Shown piece by piece: positions 9,571 to 19,673 of a DNA stretch of 64,000 bases; positions within the stretch are counted from its first letter, which is position 1; each line of letters starts with the position of its first letter. Source of the DNA: Alphaproteobacteria bacterium (GTDB lineage: Bacteria; Pseudomonadota; Alphaproteobacteria; Thalassobaculales; Thalassobaculaceae); NCBI GenBank assembly GCA_024742275.1, contig JANSYS010000003.1, positions 248,001 to 312,000 on the forward strand, read 5' to 3'. The notes under the pieces are model-generated. The model ran no database searches. It had not been told where the DNA came from and was given only the letters and a program-made list of their open reading frames with translations. The position numbers and the translations under genes were made by a program.

Positions 9571-9666
9571 GACCCTGTTTAGCCGCCGCGATGGGGTGCG
9601 GCAATCGCCCGCGTGACGCCGCGCACGATTGACCGCACCGGGCTGGCCGCAGATATTCCAGAGGCT

Positions 9667-10209
9667 ATGAACGACAGGATCACAAGCGCGGACAGAGCCG
9701 ACACGGAGGACGGACCGGCGGAGGTCCCGGCCCTTGATCTCGTTCTGTATCCGCATCGATCCTTGTCGCCGAGCGGCTTTCTCATCGTGATGGGCGCGGT
9801 GGCGGGACTGTCTTTCGCCATCGGCTTGATTGTCTTCCTGGCTGGGGCCTGGCCGGTCGTCGGCTTTCTCGGCCTGGATGTCGCGCTGATCTATTTCGCT
9901 TTTCGGCTCAACTACCGCGCCGCCCGTGCCCACGAGACCATCCGCGTCGCGGCCGGCGAGGTGGAGGTGGTCAAGATCGATTCCACCGGCCGACGGCGAC
10001 GCCATGTCTTGCCGTCTGCTTGGCTGACCGTGACCCTGGACGAGCGTCCGCGCGGCGGGACCCGCCTCATCCTGCGCTCGCGCGGGAAGGGGCTGGAGGT
10101 CGGCGCCTTCCTCGGAGACGACGAGAAATGCAGCCTCGCCGACGCGCTCCGGGATGGGCTGAGGCGAGCAACCCTGCCGCCACACCTATACGTTTCGAAT
10201 TCCAATTAA
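9667..10209 (+). CDS. DUF2244 membrane protein
   Basis: A 180-residue protein with two adjacent membrane segments, FLIVMGAVAGLSFAIGLIVF and WPVVGFLGLDVALIYFAF, followed by a cytosolic beta-rich domain (YRAARAHETIRV, then LPSAWLTVTLDE and LILRSRGKGLEVGAFL). The pattern PHRSLSPSGF at the start is typical of DUF2244 proteins common in alphaproteobacteria; their function is unknown. An in-frame GTG at 9613 would add 18 residues. The gene lies between convergent dapB and divergent nth. Confidence 0.8.
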   Translation: MNDRITSADRADTEDGPAEVPALDLVLYPHRSLSPSGFLIVMGAVAGLSFAIGLIVFLAGAWPVVGFLGLDVALIYFAFRLNYRAARAHETIRVAAGEVEVVKIDSTGRRRRHVLPSAWLTVTLDERPRGGTRLILRSRGKGLEVGAFLGDDEKCSLADALRDGLRRATLPPHLYVSNSN

Positions 10210-10216
10210 AAAAGAC

Positions 10217-11020
10217 TTAAGAGATTCCAAGGACATCCCGCATGCTGTAGAGGCCCGTATCGCGCCCGGCAACCCAACGGGCGGCCGCCACGGCACCATT
10301 TGCGAACACGTCTCGGCCGCTTGCCTTGTGGCCGATTTCCACCCGTTCGCCTGCGCCGGCAAAGATCACGCTGTGGTCGCCGATCACATCGCCGCCCCTT
10401 AACGTTGCGAATCCGATCTGACCTGCCTGTCGCGGGCCGGTATGTCCCTCGCGCGACAGGACCGAGACCTCTTCAAACTGTCGGCCGCGCCCCTTGGCAG
10501 CCGCCCGGCCCAGGCCGAGCGCGGTACCGGAGGGAGCATCGACCTTGCGATTGTGGTGCATCTCGACAATTTCGATGTCCCACCCCTCATTCAGAGCTCC
10601 GGCGACCTGCTCGACCACGGCCAGGAGCAACGTGACACCCTGGCTCATGTTCGGTGCATAGACGATGGCGGTGGTTCGGGCGTGGTCGGCAAGGATCGCC
10701 TCCTGCTCGTTGCTGAGGCCCGTGGTGCCGATCACCAACGGCGTACCCAGCGCCGCCGCCCTGGCGGCATGGGCGAGGGTCGCTTCCGGCAAAGTGAAGT
10801 CAATGGCCACGTCGGTGCCCAAAACGGCATCGATATCGTCGGTGACGGCGACGTCGAGACGTCCAACTCCGGCAAGCGTGCCGAGATCGGTGCCGAGGTC
10901 GGCACTACCGGTCCGGTCGGCCCCGGCGGCAACGGTCATTCCCTCCGCTTCCGTGACGGCGCGGGTGACCATCCGGCCCATGCGCCCGGTGCTGCCGAAA
11001 ATACCTACTCTTAGTGCCAT
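10217..11020 (-). CDS. dapB: 4-hydroxy-tetrahydrodipicolinate reductase
   Basis: DapB, 267 residues, reduces hydroxy-tetrahydrodipicolinate with NAD(P)H in lysine and diaminopimelate (cell-wall) synthesis. The Rossmann fingerprint GSTGRMGRM is at residues 9-17, followed by DFTLPEATL, GTTGLSNEQ and the active-site segment EIVEMHHNRKVDAPSGTAL near 150-168, with the catalytic His pair and substrate-binding Lys. Length matches the family. It converges on the DUF2244 gene with 7 bases between stops. Confidence 0.97.
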   Translation of the reverse strand: MALRVGIFGSTGRMGRMVTRAVTEAEGMTVAAGADRTGSADLGTDLGTLAGVGRLDVAVTDDIDAVLGTDVAIDFTLPEATLAHAARAAALGTPLVIGTTGLSNEQEAILADHARTTAIVYAPNMSQGVTLLLAVVEQVAGALNEGWDIEIVEMHHNRKVDAPSGTALGLGRAAAKGRGRQFEEVSVLSREGHTGPRQAGQIGFATLRGGDVIGDHSVIFAGAGERVEIGHKASGRDVFANGAVAAARWVAGRDTGLYSMRDVLGIS

Positions 11021-11170
11021 CTAGATTCTCCCGCAGCGCCGCCGCCCATCCTTGTGTGGGGCTTAGACCCGTATTGTCGGCCTTGTCCAGCGCACAGACT
11101 ATCGCTTTCTTACAACGATGTTTTTAATTAAACTTTCGGTTCGTCATTCTGAGTGGATCAGGAGTTTCAT

Positions 11171-11695
11171 GTGGATGTGCGGACTCTTTGCCTGGGCGTT
11201 CTGAGTTTCGGTGAAACCACCGGCTACGGAATTCGCAAGGCGGTCGGAGACTGGTTCGGGCATTTCGCCCAGGCGAGCCTCGGCGCGATCTACCCGGCCC
11301 TCGCCAAGGCGGTAGCACGGGGGGAGGTGGAGGTCGTCGGTTCGGCCGACATGGCGCTGGAGAAGCGAACCTTCAGACTAACCGACAAAGGCCGGGAAAC
11401 CCTGGCCGCTTCGACCGCGGAGGCGTCCGGTGACGAAACGGTGCGATCACCTTTCCTCTCCGCCATGTTCTTCGCCCATTTCCTCGACATGGACGACGTC
11501 AACCGGGTTTTTGACGAGCGTCTCGCAGGACTCCGCGGGGAACAGCGGCGTCTGAGGAGTCTGCCGAGCGGCGACATGACAGAAGGGCAGCGCTTCACCA
11601 TCCGCTATGCGATGGCGACGACCACGGCGGCGATCGCCTTCATGGAACGGGAAGGCCGGGCGATGGTGACCGCGATAGAACGGGAGCGCACCTAG
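11171..11695 (+). CDS. PadR-family transcriptional regulator
   Basis: Winged-helix regulator of 174 residues. The N-terminal PadR domain reads LCLGVLSFGETTGYGIRKAV, then SLGAIYPALAKAVARGEVE and FRLTDKGRETLAA. The C-terminal ~85 residues form a helical Vir_act_alpha_C-like dimerisation region. The GTG at 11171 is chosen because CAGGAG ends 6 bases upstream; a GTG at 11153 would add six residues. PadR proteins usually repress a neighbouring transporter or detoxification gene, but none is adjacent here, so the target is unknown. An inverted repeat (11719-11756) follows the gene. Confidence 0.87.
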   Translation: MDVRTLCLGVLSFGETTGYGIRKAVGDWFGHFAQASLGAIYPALAKAVARGEVEVVGSADMALEKRTFRLTDKGRETLAASTAEASGDETVRSPFLSAMFFAHFLDMDDVNRVFDERLAGLRGEQRRLRSLPSGDMTEGQRFTIRYAMATTTAAIAFMEREGRAMVTAIERERT

Positions 11696-11718
11696 GCCAA
11701 GGTAGGAGCACCGCTTCA

Positions 11719-11756
11719 CACTACCCTATATGCTATTGATTTTACACAGGGTAGTG
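11719..11756. terminator. Inverted repeat between convergent padR-like gene and dnaJ
   Basis: Perfect 9-bp arms CACTACCCT (11719-11727) and AGGGTAGTG (11748-11756) around a 20-base AT-rich loop. It is 23 bases after the regulator stop and 10 bases before the dnaJ stop. A bidirectional terminator is likely from position. There is no clean T-run next to the stem, so an operator for the PadR protein is an alternative. Confidence 0.45.
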
Positions 11757-11766
11757 CCTGATCTGC

Positions 11767-12903
11767 TTAGTCCTTCAGGTCCTCCCAAAGCTCCTTCACC
11801 TTGTCGAAGAAGCCGTGGCTCTGCGGACTGGTCTTGTCGACGCCGCTGGCTTTTTGAAACTCTTCCAACAGCTCGCGCTGACGATCGGTGAGATTCACCG
11901 GCGTCTCCACGGCGACTTCGACATACATGTCGCCGCGCGATGGGGACCGAAGCACCGACATGCCCTTGCCGCGCAGTCGGAACTGTCGCCCGGTCTGGGT
12001 TCCAGCGGGGACGGAGACCTTGGCGCGTCGTCCCTCGATCGTCGGCACCTCGATCGCCCCACCAAGCGATGCCGTGACCATTTCCAGCGGGACACGGCAG
12101 TAAATGTCGGCGCTCTCGCGCTGGAAGATCGGGTGCGGCTGGATGTTGAGGAACAGATACAGGTCGCCCGGCGGCGCCCCGCGCATGCCGGCTTCGCCCT
12201 CGCCCTGCAGGCGTATGCGGGTTCCATCCTCGACGCCCGCCGGGATATTTACCGACAGCGTCTTCTCCTTGCGCTGACGTCCAGCACCGTTGCAGCTCTT
12301 GCAGGGGTTCTCGATCACCTGACCGACGCCGCCGCAGCCCGCACAGGTCCGTTCGATGGTGAAGAAGCCTTGCTGGGTCCGCGTTTTTCCGCGTCCGCCG
12401 CAGGTCGGACAGGCAACCGGCCGCGATCCCTTTTCCGCGCCGGCGCCGTCGCAGACGTCGCACGTCACGGATGTCGGCACGCGGATTTCCGCCTGCTTGC
12501 CCGCGAATGCCTCTTCCAGCGTCACCGTCATATTGTAGCGGAGGTCGGAGCCTCGGCCCGGGCTGGACCCGCGCCGGCCGCCGCCGCCCATGAAGTCGCC
12601 GAACATCTCCTCGAAGATATCGGCGAATCCGCCGGAGAAGCCCTCGAAGCCGCCGCCGCCCGGTCGCGGACCACCACCCTCGAACGCTGCGTGACCGAAA
12701 CGATCGTATGCGGCCTTCTTTTCGTCGTCCTTCAGGACGTCGTAGGCCTCATTCACTTCCTTGAATTTGCGCTCGGCCTCTTCGTCCCCCGGATTGCGGT
12801 CCGGGTGGAACTGCATCGCCAACTTGCGATAGGCCTTCTTCAGAGTGTCCTTATCGGCGCCTCGGTCGACGCCCAACACCTCGTAAAAGTCGCGCTTCGC
12901 CAT
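11767..12903 (-). CDS. dnaJ: DnaJ co-chaperone
   Basis: Hsp40 co-chaperone, 378 residues, that stimulates the DnaK ATPase and delivers substrates. Domains in order: J domain 1-70 with the HPD motif in MQFHPDRN; Gly/Phe-rich linker to about 130; zinc domain with four CxxCxGxG repeats ([32 protein letters not shown]); C-terminal substrate domains including [17 protein letters not shown] beta sheets. It lies downstream of dnaK on the same strand, 143 bases away, and should share its heat-shock promoter; a strong hairpin occupies the gap. Confidence 0.98.
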   Translation of the reverse strand: MAKRDFYEVLGVDRGADKDTLKKAYRKLAMQFHPDRNPGDEEAERKFKEVNEAYDVLKDDEKKAAYDRFGHAAFEGGGPRPGGGGFEGFSGGFADIFEEMFGDFMGGGGRRGSSPGRGSDLRYNMTVTLEEAFAGKQAEIRVPTSVTCDVCDGAGAEKGSRPVACPTCGGRGKTRTQQGFFTIERTCAGCGGVGQVIENPCKSCNGAGRQRKEKTLSVNIPAGVEDGTRIRLQGEGEAGMRGAPPGDLYLFLNIQPHPIFQRESADIYCRVPLEMVTASLGGAIEVPTIEGRRAKVSVPAGTQTGRQFRLRGKGMSVLRSPSRGDMYVEVAVETPVNLTDRQRELLEEFQKASGVDKTSPQSHGFFDKVKELWEDLKD

Positions 12904-12984
12904 CGATCGTCACCGCCCCAAGATCCGCCGCAAGTGTCGTCGCTAGATGTGCCGCTGTGAAGCCCCGGCATGGGAAAACGCCGC

Positions 12985-13021
12985 GACCCGGCACCGATCC
13001 GCTTTCGGATGGAGCCGGGTC
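12985..13021 (-). terminator. Hairpin in the dnaK-dnaJ intergenic region
   Basis: GACCCGGC (12985-12992) pairs with GCCGGGTC (13014-13021), and an inner GATCCG/CGGAT pairing extends the stem. It lies 25 bases after the dnaK stop and about 80 bases before the dnaJ start. No T-run follows on the transcribed strand, so it looks like an attenuator or mRNA-stability element that sets the DnaK:DnaJ ratio rather than a full terminator. That role is inferred. Confidence 0.45.
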
Positions 13022-13046
13022 ACGTCGTGTTCCATGGACCGGAGGG

Positions 13047-14984
<1,938 letters not shown>

Positions 14985-15069
14985 GCGATCCTCTCTTCAG
15001 CGGCAGGCGCCAGTGGCCTCGAAAGCGCCGTCGGCGCCCCCATTCGGGGACAATGTCAGGATTGGATCG

Positions 15070-15098
15070 TATATAGTGGCGCCGATCGCGTACGCAAG
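15070..15098 (-). promoter_or_regulatory. Putative RpoH (sigma-32) promoter of dnaK
   Basis: Read on the minus strand: CTTGCG (15098-15093), a 17-base spacer, then TATATA (15075-15070) in the context CTATATACG. This agrees with the alphaproteobacterial heat-shock pattern CTTG-N17/18-CYTATNTNNG, apart from the first C of the -10 element. The -10 ends 85 bases before the dnaK ATG, leaving a plausible leader of about 75-80 bases. Confidence 0.6.
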
Positions 15099-15127
15099 CG
15101 TTGCCGGGTCGTGATTTGCATCCCACG

Positions 15128-16051
15128 ATGGCGGCGACCATGATCGTCTCGGCCAGCTACAAGACCGACATCCCCGCCTTCTACGGCACCTGGTTCCGCA
15201 ATCGGCTGGCCGCCGGCCATGCGCGGGTGGCAAATCCATATGGGGGTCTTCCGTTCACGGTCTACCTGGACGCCGAGCGCGCCGACGCCTTCGTGTTTTG
15301 GACCCGCAACGCCGGGCCGTTCCTCGAAACGCTCGACCTGATGGCCGCCCAGGGACGGCCTTTCATCGTCCAGATGACGGTCACCGGCTATCCCGGAGCC
15401 CTGGAACGGTCGGTGATCGACACCGGCCGGGCGGTTGCCCAGATCCGCGAGCTTGCCCGCCGCTTCGGTCGGCGCGCCGTGGTGTGGCGCTACGATCCGG
15501 TGCTGATCACCGCCCTGACACCCGCCGAGACTCACGCCGGAACGATGGCGGCCCTGGCAGCGGCCCTGGCCGGCTCGGTCGACGAGGTGACCCTGTCCGT
15601 TGCGACGATCTACCGCAAGACCGCCGCCAATCTCCGGCGGCTCGAACGGGAGAGCGGTATCGCCTGGCGGGATCCGGAGGCGGCGGAGAAACGGGAACTG
15701 CTCGCACGCCTCGCCGGCGTCGCCGCCGATCACGGTATCCGACCAACCCTCTGCGCCCATCCCGAACTGCTGGTTCCCGGTATCGATCCAGCGGCGTGCA
15801 TCGACGTGCAGCGGCTTTCGGAGGTGGCGGGGCGGGCGATCGGCGGACGGGAGAAGGGCAATCGGCCGGGGTGTCTGTGCGCCGAGTCCCGCGATATCGG
15901 CGCCTACGACAGCTGCCCCCACGGCTGTCTCTACTGCTATGCGGTAGGACGGCCGGAAACCGCCAAACGCAAGATGCGGACGCACGATCCGGACGGGGAA
16001 TTCCTGTTCCCACCCACCGGAGCTTCCAGCGACCGGGCGGGAACGCCATGA
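15128..16051 (+). CDS. DUF1848 family protein with C-terminal cysteine cluster
   Basis: A 307-residue DUF1848 protein. It shows the family opening SASYKTDIPAFYGTWF, then DAFVFWTRNAGPF and a C-terminal Cys-rich motif with CLCAESRDIGAYDSCPHG followed by CLYCYA. The Cys pattern suggests a bound iron-sulfur cluster, and the family is sometimes compared with radical-SAM/SPL-type TIM barrels; the reaction is unknown. The ATG at 15140 also fits the family start (MIVSAS); a TTG at 15101 is less likely. It stands alone between the divergent dnaK promoter and convergent grpE. Confidence 0.82.
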   Translation: MAATMIVSASYKTDIPAFYGTWFRNRLAAGHARVANPYGGLPFTVYLDAERADAFVFWTRNAGPFLETLDLMAAQGRPFIVQMTVTGYPGALERSVIDTGRAVAQIRELARRFGRRAVVWRYDPVLITALTPAETHAGTMAALAAALAGSVDEVTLSVATIYRKTAANLRRLERESGIAWRDPEAAEKRELLARLAGVAADHGIRPTLCAHPELLVPGIDPAACIDVQRLSEVAGRAIGGREKGNRPGCLCAESRDIGAYDSCPHGCLYCYAVGRPETAKRKMRTHDPDGEFLFPPTGASSDRAGTP

Positions 16052-16081
16052 AAAAGCCCCGGTCCTGATCGGATCGGGGCT
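16050..16081 (-). terminator. Intrinsic terminator of grpE
   Basis: On the minus strand AGCCCCG (complement of 16075-16081) pairs with CGGGGCT (complement of 16055-16061). The stem extends inward with one mismatch (ATCC against GGAC) around a GATCA loop, and is followed by TTTTT (16051-16055). It lies 39 bases after the grpE stop and abuts the convergent DUF1848 stop, so it may work in both directions. Confidence 0.8.
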
Positions 16082-16119
16082 CATCGGCAGATGGGGCAAC
16101 CGACGATCGGTCAGACCGG

Positions 16120-16791
16120 TCAGGCGGTGGTGTCCACCCGCTCGTGGTCGTCTGGCTTGCCGCCCTTGGCGACACCGACCATCGCGGCGCGGAGCAGCCG
16201 GTCGTGAAGGACGTATCCCGGGGCGAGCACCTGAACGACCGTCCCCGGTGCCTTTGTCGGATCCTCGACCTCGAACATCGCCTGATGGAGGTTGTAGTCG
16301 AACTTGTCGCCCAACGGATCGATGCGCTTGATCTGATGCTTTTCGAAAGCCGTCAGGACTTCCTTCTCCGTCATCTCGACGCCGACGATGACATTCTTCA
16401 GCGCATCGTCGAGGTTCTCGCGGTTTTCCGGCACCGCATCCAGGGCGCGGCGAAGATTGTCGACCGCATTGAGCAGATCCTTGGCGAGATCGGCGGACGC
16501 GAATTTACGCCACTGCTCCTTCTCGCGATCGGTCCGGCGGCGCAGGTTCTCCGAGTCGGCAAGTGCCCGCAGCGCCTGATCCTTGAGCTGGGCCACCTGC
16601 TCCTCCAGCTCGGCGATCCGAACGTCACGCGCGTCGGAACCGCCGCCACCCGTGTCGATGGTGCCGTCATCCGACAGACCCAGGGCCTCGGCGAGCGACG
16701 CCTCGGCCGCCTTGTCGTGGGAATGCTCGTCGCCAGCGGCCTGATCGTTGACGGGTTGCGGGCCGGCGGGCTTGTTCTGGTCTTTCGCCAT
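16120..16791 (-). CDS. grpE: GrpE nucleotide exchange factor
   Basis: Nucleotide exchange factor for DnaK, 223 residues. After a disordered acidic N-terminus, a long coiled coil (about 55-110: ELEEQVAQLKDQALRALAD, then ENLRRRTDREKEQWRKFA) leads to the beta domain with GDKFDYNLHQAMFEVED and VLAPGYVLHDRLLRAAMVGVAKG, which is the family signature. It lies downstream of hrcA on the same strand, a common heat-shock arrangement, although the 190-base gap leaves room for its own promoter. A strong terminator follows. Confidence 0.96.
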   Translation of the reverse strand: MAKDQNKPAGPQPVNDQAAGDEHSHDKAAEASLAEALGLSDDGTIDTGGGGSDARDVRIAELEEQVAQLKDQALRALADSENLRRRTDREKEQWRKFASADLAKDLLNAVDNLRRALDAVPENRENLDDALKNVIVGVEMTEKEVLTAFEKHQIKRIDPLGDKFDYNLHQAMFEVEDPTKAPGTVVQVLAPGYVLHDRLLRAAMVGVAKGGKPDDHERVDTTA

Positions 16792-16981
16792 GGTCGCTAC
16801 TCGTTGTCCTGCGGTTGAGTCGTCGGGCGGTCGAAAGATCGGACAGGAGATCTTCGAGGATGCCTCGTCGTCCGCTATGTAAGGTGCGCGGCGCGTATTG
16901 AAAACCCGAATCGCCGCAATCCCCGCCCTGACCCTGTGTCCGACAGATGGGGTCGCGGCCGCCGCGACGCCAGCGAAACCG

Positions 16982-18031
16982 TTATCCCAACAAGCGGCTG
17001 ATCAGCTTGGACGTGTAGTCGACCATGGGAATGATCCGGGCGTAGTTCATTCGCGTCGGGCCGATCACGCCGATCGCGCCGACGACCGACCGCTTCTGAT
17101 CGTGATAGGGCGCGATGATCATGGAGCAGCCGGTGTTGCGGAAAAGCTGGTTCTCCGCGCCGATGAAGATCTGCACACCGTCCGCCACGCCGGTCGCATC
17201 CAGCAGCCTCAGCGTGCTCTCCTTCTCCTCGAGCTGCTCGAACAGGCCGCGGATCCGCTCCAGGTCCTCCAGCGCGGTGACATCATGGAGGAGCGCCGAC
17301 TGGCCGCGCAGAATCAGGGTCGAAGCGCCCGGACCACCGCCCCAGGTCGCGAGGCCCGCCTGTACGACGCGGGAGGTCAGCTCATCCAGCTCCGCCTTGC
17401 GCTGGTGGATCTCCTCCTCGATCAGGGCCATCGCCTCGGAGAGGGTCCGCCCGCCGAGACGGGTGTTCAGATAATTGGTCGCCTCCACCAGGGCCGAGGG
17501 CGGAAGGCCCGCGGGAAGCTCGACGACGCGATTCTCGACAAGGCCGGTCTCGCTGACCAGCACCACCAGGGCCCGCTGATTGCCCAGCGGCACGAACTCG
17601 ATGTGACGCAGGGAACCCTCGTTCTTTGGCGAAACGACGAGTCCGGCGCAGCGCGTCAGACCGGCAAGCGCCGCCGACGCTTCTTCCAGCATCTCCGACA
17701 GGCTGCGGCCCGCGGCGGCGCATTGCCCGTCGATGCTCTCGCGCTCCTCAGGCGCCAGATCCCCGCCGACCTCCAACAGCCCGTCAACGAACATCCGCAA
17801 ACCGGCGTCGGTCGGCAGCCGGCCGGCCGACGTGTGCGGCGAGAACAACAGCCCGGCCTCCTCAAGGTCGGCCATGACGTTCCGGATCGTGGCCGGCGAC
17901 AGCAGCAGTCCCTGCTTGCGCGACAATGTCCGAGAGCCCACCGGTTCACCGGTTTCCACATACGCGTCCACGACGTGCATGAAGATTCGACGCGAGCGCT
18001 CGTTGAGCTGCGCGAGGGTGGTGGACGGCAT
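16982..18031 (-). CDS. hrcA: HrcA heat-inducible transcription repressor
   Basis: Repressor of class I heat-shock genes (CIRCE operator), about 349 residues. The N-terminal winged helix reads LNERSRRIFMHVVDAYVETG, then EPVGSRTLSRKQGLLLSPAT and IRNVMADLEEAGLL; the GAF-like inducer domain follows, ending RMNYARIIPMVDYTSKLIS. The start at 18031 is preferred because GAGGG lies 4 bases upstream; in-frame ATGs at 18058 and 18067 would add 9 or 12 residues. No CIRCE palindrome was seen in this window, so its targets (typically groESL) are elsewhere. Confidence 0.95.
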   Translation of the reverse strand: MPSTTLAQLNERSRRIFMHVVDAYVETGEPVGSRTLSRKQGLLLSPATIRNVMADLEEAGLLFSPHTSAGRLPTDAGLRMFVDGLLEVGGDLAPEERESIDGQCAAAGRSLSEMLEEASAALAGLTRCAGLVVSPKNEGSLRHIEFVPLGNQRALVVLVSETGLVENRVVELPAGLPPSALVEATNYLNTRLGGRTLSEAMALIEEEIHQRKAELDELTSRVVQAGLATWGGGPGASTLILRGQSALLHDVTALEDLERIRGLFEQLEEKESTLRLLDATGVADGVQIFIGAENQLFRNTGCSMIIAPYHDQKRSVVGAIGVIGPTRMNYARIIPMVDYTSKLISRLLG

Positions 18032-18268
18032 GGCGCCCTCGAGGGTGTCTTTCTGCATACCGGACATCGTACCCGAGAATCTAGGCGGCACCATGGAGCC
18101 GGTCAACGCGTGGCGCGGGCCTCGCGGCGGCGGCTCCCCGGACGGACAGCCGAGACCGGATAGGCGAGACTGGACGCGCCCGACCCGGATCGCTAGCTTC
18201 CGCGCAAATTCCTCAGAAGATGTCCACCGCGCGGTTCCGCCGTCAAAGATTGATTGAAAGGCCGTTTC

Positions 18269-19021
18269 ATGGCTTCAGCCCCCATCTCCGGCCCGACCGC
18301 GTCGGTCTCTCGTCCGTCCGGCCGTGCAGTCGACGCGCTGCGCGACGTCGTCCTGGAGCCCGGGTTCGCCAAGCACGCCGAGGGTTCCTGCCTGGCACGC
18401 TTCGGCGACACCCACGTTCTCTGCACGGCGTCCGTCGAGGAGCGGGTCCCGCCGTGGCTGAAAGGCGGCGGCAAGGGCTGGGTCACCGCGGAGTACGGCA
18501 TGCTGCCGCGTTCCACCCACACCCGCACCGACCGCGAGGCGGCCCGTGGCAAGCAGTCCGGCCGCACCCAGGAGATCCAACGCCTGATCGGGCGCTCCCT
18601 GCGGGCGGTCACCGACCTCACCGCCCTGGGCGAGCGCCAGATCCGGATCGACTGCGACGTGCTGCAGGCCGACGGCGGCACACGGACGGCGGCGATTACC
18701 GGATCCTGGGTCGCCCTGCACCAGGCGATCGCCACGCTGAAGCGGTTCGGCGCGGTGAAGAACGAACCGTTGGTCGACCGCGTCGCGGCGATCTCCTGCG
18801 GTATCTACAAGGGCGTGCCGGTACTCGACCTGGACTACGCCGAGGACAGCGACTGCGACGCCGACGCCAATTTCGTCCTGACCGCGGGCGGAGGACTGGT
18901 CGAAGTGCAGGCGACCGCCGAAGGCGACCCGTTCGAAGAGGCGGCGTTCATGGAACTGCTGCGGCTGGCCCGCAAAGGCACCGACGAGTTGGCTTCCCGG
19001 CAGCTCGCCGCGGTCGGCTGA
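18269..19021 (+). CDS. rph: RNase PH
   Basis: Phosphorolytic 3'-5' exoribonuclease that trims tRNA 3' ends, 250 residues. Typical motifs are [53 protein letters not shown] and the phosphate-site region [18 protein letters not shown], then [17 protein letters not shown]. The ATG at 18269 is taken because the family starts near here; a TTG at 18254 is in frame. It is divergent from hrcA and 13 bases before rdgB, an arrangement (hrcA-rph-rdgB-hemW) common in alphaproteobacteria. Confidence 0.98.
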   Translation: MASAPISGPTASVSRPSGRAVDALRDVVLEPGFAKHAEGSCLARFGDTHVLCTASVEERVPPWLKGGGKGWVTAEYGMLPRSTHTRTDREAARGKQSGRTQEIQRLIGRSLRAVTDLTALGERQIRIDCDVLQADGGTRTAAITGSWVALHQAIATLKRFGAVKNEPLVDRVAAISCGIYKGVPVLDLDYAEDSDCDADANFVLTAGGGLVEVQATAEGDPFEEAAFMELLRLARKGTDELASRQLAAVG

Positions 19022-19034
19022 GGAGACGACGGCG

Positions 19035-19673
19035 ATGGCGCCCCGCAAGCTGGCCGGAGAGACCCTGGTGCTGGCCACCCATAATCCCGGCAAGGTCCGG
19101 GAGATCGGGGAGTTGCTGGCGCCGTTCGGCATGACCGTCGTCTCGGCCGGCGAACTCGGTCTGCCCGAGCCGGAGGAGACCGGATCGACGTTCATTGCGA
19201 ATGCGGAACTTAAAGCGTTGGCCGCGGCGACCGCCTCGGGCAAGCCGGCCTTGGCGGACGATTCCGGGTTCTGCGTGGCGGCGCTGAACGGCGATCCGGG
19301 GATCTATTCCGCCCGCTGGGCCGAAGAGTCTAAGGACTTTTCCGTGGCCATGGAGCTGGTCCACAGGAAGATGGCGGATAGTGGATCCGACGACGACCGG
19401 GCGTGGTTCACCTGCGCCCTCACCCTGGCCTGGCCGGACGGCCACTGCGAGAGCGTCGAGGGCTATGTTCACGGCACCGCCGTATGGCCGCCGCGGGGAG
19501 AGAAGGGATTCGGCTACGATCCGATGTTCGTACCCGACGGCGACACCCGGACCTTCGGCGAAGGAGACGCCGCATGGAAGCATTCGGTCAGCCATCGCGC
19601 CGACGCCTTCGCCCAGCTCGTGGCCCGGTGTTTTGACGGAGCGGGTACGGGTGGCGGATCCGCTGACGACTGA
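19035..19673 (+). CDS. rdgB: XTP/dITP diphosphatase (RdgB/HAM1)
   Basis: House-cleaning pyrophosphatase, 212 residues, that hydrolyses dITP and XTP before they enter DNA or RNA. The family opening [18 protein letters not shown], the metal-site [23 protein letters not shown] region, [15 protein letters not shown] and SHRADAF are all present. A GGAGACGACGGCG leader precedes the ATG. The end overlaps hemW by 23 bases. Confidence 0.97.
   Translation: MAPRKLAGETLVLATHNPGKVREIGELLAPFGMTVVSAGELGLPEPEETGSTFIANAELKALAAATASGKPALADDSGFCVAALNGDPGIYSARWAEESKDFSVAMELVHRKMADSGSDDDRAWFTCALTLAWPDGHCESVEGYVHGTAVWPPRGEKGFGYDPMFVPDGDTRTFGEGDAAWKHSVSHRADAFAQLVARCFDGAGTGGGSADD

Noticed and set aside
16792..16981. 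RpoH promoter for grpE
   Set aside because: A CTTACATAG resembles the -10 element, but no CTTG lies at the right distance; evidence too weak.
18032..18268. CIRCE operator in front of hrcA
   Set aside because: No TTAGCACTC-N9-GAGTGCTAA-like repeat was found in the hrcA-rph gap or before dnaK and grpE.
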